This document shows positions 6,243-7,473 of a stretch of 7,473 nucleotides of DNA, one piece after another. The notes beneath the pieces are model-generated. The model did not search any database and was not told the DNA's origin. It saw nothing but the letters and a program-made list of their open reading frames with translations. The position numbers were made by a program, and so were the translations under genes. This DNA is from Fidelibacterota bacterium (lineage in GTDB: Bacteria > Marinisomatota > Marinisomatia > Marinisomatales > TCS56). Where the stretch lies: positions 1 to 7,473 of the forward strand of contig DAOWAH010000070.1 of NCBI GenBank assembly GCA_030634675.1, given 5' to 3'. Numbering within the stretch: the first letter of the stretch is position 1; each line of letters starts with the position of its first letter.

Positions 6243-6683
6243 TTACTTCTTTTTATCCTTGGAAACATCAGACGGCGATGCGTCCTTCTTTTTGCCCTTT
6301 TTCTCTTTCTCCGTGGATTCAATACCAACCATATCTATTAATTCAACTAAGGAAATAGAAGCACGGTCATTATCGCGAAAACCAAGTTTAGTTATACGTG
6401 TATAACCGCCGTTTCTGTTTGAATAAACGGGTGCCACATCGTTAAATAGTGTGTTTACGATATTTTTGTGATGGATTTTCTTTAACACTTGTCGCCTGGC
6501 ATGCAAATCACCACGTTTGGCAAAAGTGATCAATGGTTCTATAAAACGTCGCAATTCTTTGGCACGTGCATCGGTAGTCTTAATCTTTTTATACGTAATT
6601 AACGCAGCCGCCATATTTGACAATGTCGCTTTCCGATGAGCGGCAGTCCGGCCTAGTTTTCTCCCTGATTTTTGGTGCCTCAT
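6243..6683 (-). CDS. rplQ: 50S ribosomal protein L17
   Basis: A 146-residue ribosomal protein of the large subunit, sited near the peptide exit tunnel. The N-terminal MRHQKSGRKLGRTAAHRKA and the following LITYKKIKTTDARAKELR are diagnostic for L17, and GGYTRITKLGFRDND (92-106) closes the conserved domain. The core ends near residue 120; the remaining 26 residues form a Lys/Glu/Ser-rich low-complexity tail (EKEKKGKKKD and KDKKK) that makes the protein longer than the 116-127 residues common in model bacteria. Such basic tails may contact rRNA or be disordered. The ATG is six bases after the rpoA stop, with TAGGGA just before it serving as a ribosome site that overlaps that stop codon, so the two are translationally coupled as in the usual alpha operon. 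Confidence 0.98.
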   Translation of the reverse strand: MRHQKSGRKLGRTAAHRKATLSNMAAALITYKKIKTTDARAKELRRFIEPLITFAKRGDLHARRQVLKKIHHKNIVNTLFNDVAPVYSNRNGGYTRITKLGFRDNDRASISLVELIDMVGIESTEKEKKGKKKDASPSDVSKDKKK

Positions 6684-6689
6684 AATTCC

Positions 6690-7473
6690 CTACACTGATT
6701 CATCTATTAGATATTTGTCGACATCCATGCCAAAATGCAATCCCATCTCGTCCAGTTTTTCAACTAGCTCAGTAAGCGATTTACGACCAAAGTTTTTATA
6801 CTTCAGCATGGCATTTTCTTCTTTATTCACCAATTCATAGATGTACTTGATTCCAGCGGCTTGCAAGCAATTGTGGCTGCGAACTGATAGTTCCATTTCA
6901 TCGATGGTCGAATTGAGTAATCCTCTGATCTTCAATACTTCTTCACTGACACCTTCGGTAACTTCCAGAACTTGTGGTTTACTTATACTTTCAACAACCC
7001 TGAGATGCTCAATCAGGACTTTGGAAGAATAACTGAGGACATCGCATGGTAATATTGATCCATCGGTATTAATATTGATCGTAAGTATCTCGATCGGATC
7101 TTTTGCACCGGGAACCGGTTGTACATCGAAGGTCACTTTGGTAACCGGATTGAATATACTGTCGATCGCTATTGTTCCGATCGGGGCATTGGGTACTACA
7201 TTTTCTTCAGCAGGAACATAGCCTTTTCCAATACCTAACTTTAATTCGATATTCAGTTCTTGATCAAGCGAGTACTCGGTGATATAGTGATCAGGATTAA
7301 GAATTTCATACTCATCACTAACTTCCTGGATATTTGCGGCAGTAAAAATACCATCACCTTCTAAAACTATTTCAATTTTATCCGGAACCTGATCAGTGAG
7401 CTTGAAGCGAACACCTTTTAAATTCAAGATGACGTCAGCAATATCTTCCTTAATCCCTTTAACTGTCGAAAAT
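6690..7473 (-). CDS. rpoA: DNA-directed RNA polymerase alpha subunit, 5' end missing
   Basis: The frame runs to TAG 6690-6692 and is open at the right edge. The 260 visible residues start with FSTVKGIKEDIADVI, which aligns with roughly residue 65 onward of E. coli alpha, so about 60 N-terminal residues lie outside. An internal TTG at 7427 is not the true start, since this conserved NTD sequence continues before it. The NTD part, which assembles the polymerase core, includes LNLKGVRFKL and the late NTD segment KVTFDVQPV...DPIEILTININTDGS. A linker follows, then the C-terminal domain in the last 70 residues: ELSVRSHNCLQAAGI and KYKNFGRKSLTELVEKLDEMGL. The Arg and Asn of VRSHNC match E. coli Arg265 and Asn268, which contact promoter UP elements and activators, so UP-element binding is probably retained. 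Confidence 0.98.
   Translation of the reverse strand, partial: FSTVKGIKEDIADVILNLKGVRFKLTDQVPDKIEIVLEGDGIFTAANIQEVSDEYEILNPDHYITEYSLDQELNIELKLGIGKGYVPAEENVVPNAPIGTIAIDSIFNPVTKVTFDVQPVPGAKDPIEILTININTDGSILPCDVLSYSSKVLIEHLRVVESISKPQVLEVTEGVSEEVLKIRGLLNSTIDEMELSVRSHNCLQAAGIKYIYELVNKEENAMLKYKNFGRKSLTELVEKLDEMGLHFGMDVDKYLIDESV

Noticed and set aside
7425..7427. TTG at 7427 as the start of rpoA
   Set aside because: Conserved alpha-subunit sequence (FSTVKGIKEDIADVI) continues upstream in frame to the window edge, so the gene starts outside.
1..7473. CRISPR array, insertion sequence, tRNA/rRNA, phage or defence genes
   Set aside because: I saw no spaced repeats, transposase motifs, terminal inverted repeats or structural RNA signatures on either strand.

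Overview
The window looks like ordinary chromosomal DNA from a Gram-negative-type bacterium. It carries the end of the ribosomal/RNA polymerase alpha operon (rpoA-rplQ) and several exported proteins: one with a lipobox and three with Sec-type signal peptides. Base composition is moderately AT-rich throughout. The alpha-subunit sequence, the Lys-rich L17 tail, and the mix of DUF1684, GHL10-type and DUF350 proteins remind me of the FCB group or its candidate-phylum relatives. That placement is an inference from general resemblance, not a demonstrated assignment.

Left part, plus strand (1-2839): the 3' end of a DUF1684 protein, then a short doubtful coding stretch in the same frame, a small rhodanese-like protein with a lipoprotein signal, a ten-helix EamA/DMT-family transporter, and an exported YdjC/ChbG-type carbohydrate deacetylase. 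The transporter and deacetylase are 41 bases apart with no terminator between them, so they are probably co-transcribed. They end at a strong hairpin (2840-2864) flanked by A and T runs, which can serve both strands.

Right part, minus strand (2884-7473): reading leftward from the right edge come rpoA (5' end outside the window), rplQ, and a secreted GHL10-type glycosidase-like protein that starts 22 bases after rplQ with a TTG codon. After a 171-base gap come hutI (imidazolonepropionase, histidine breakdown), a secreted protein of unknown function, and a two-helix DUF350-like membrane protein. The last two are tightly coupled: the stop codon of the first lies in the ribosome binding site of the second. 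The shared hairpin at 2840-2864 closes this group.

I see no mobile element, CRISPR array, RNA gene, toxin-antitoxin pair or phage gene, and no strong case for a wholly new system. The points most worth a second look are the coupled secreted-protein/DUF350 pair, the glycosidase-like gene attached to the ribosomal operon with an inverted repeat across its TTG start, the signal peptide on the YdjC-type deacetylase, and the in-frame open stretch after the DUF1684 stop.
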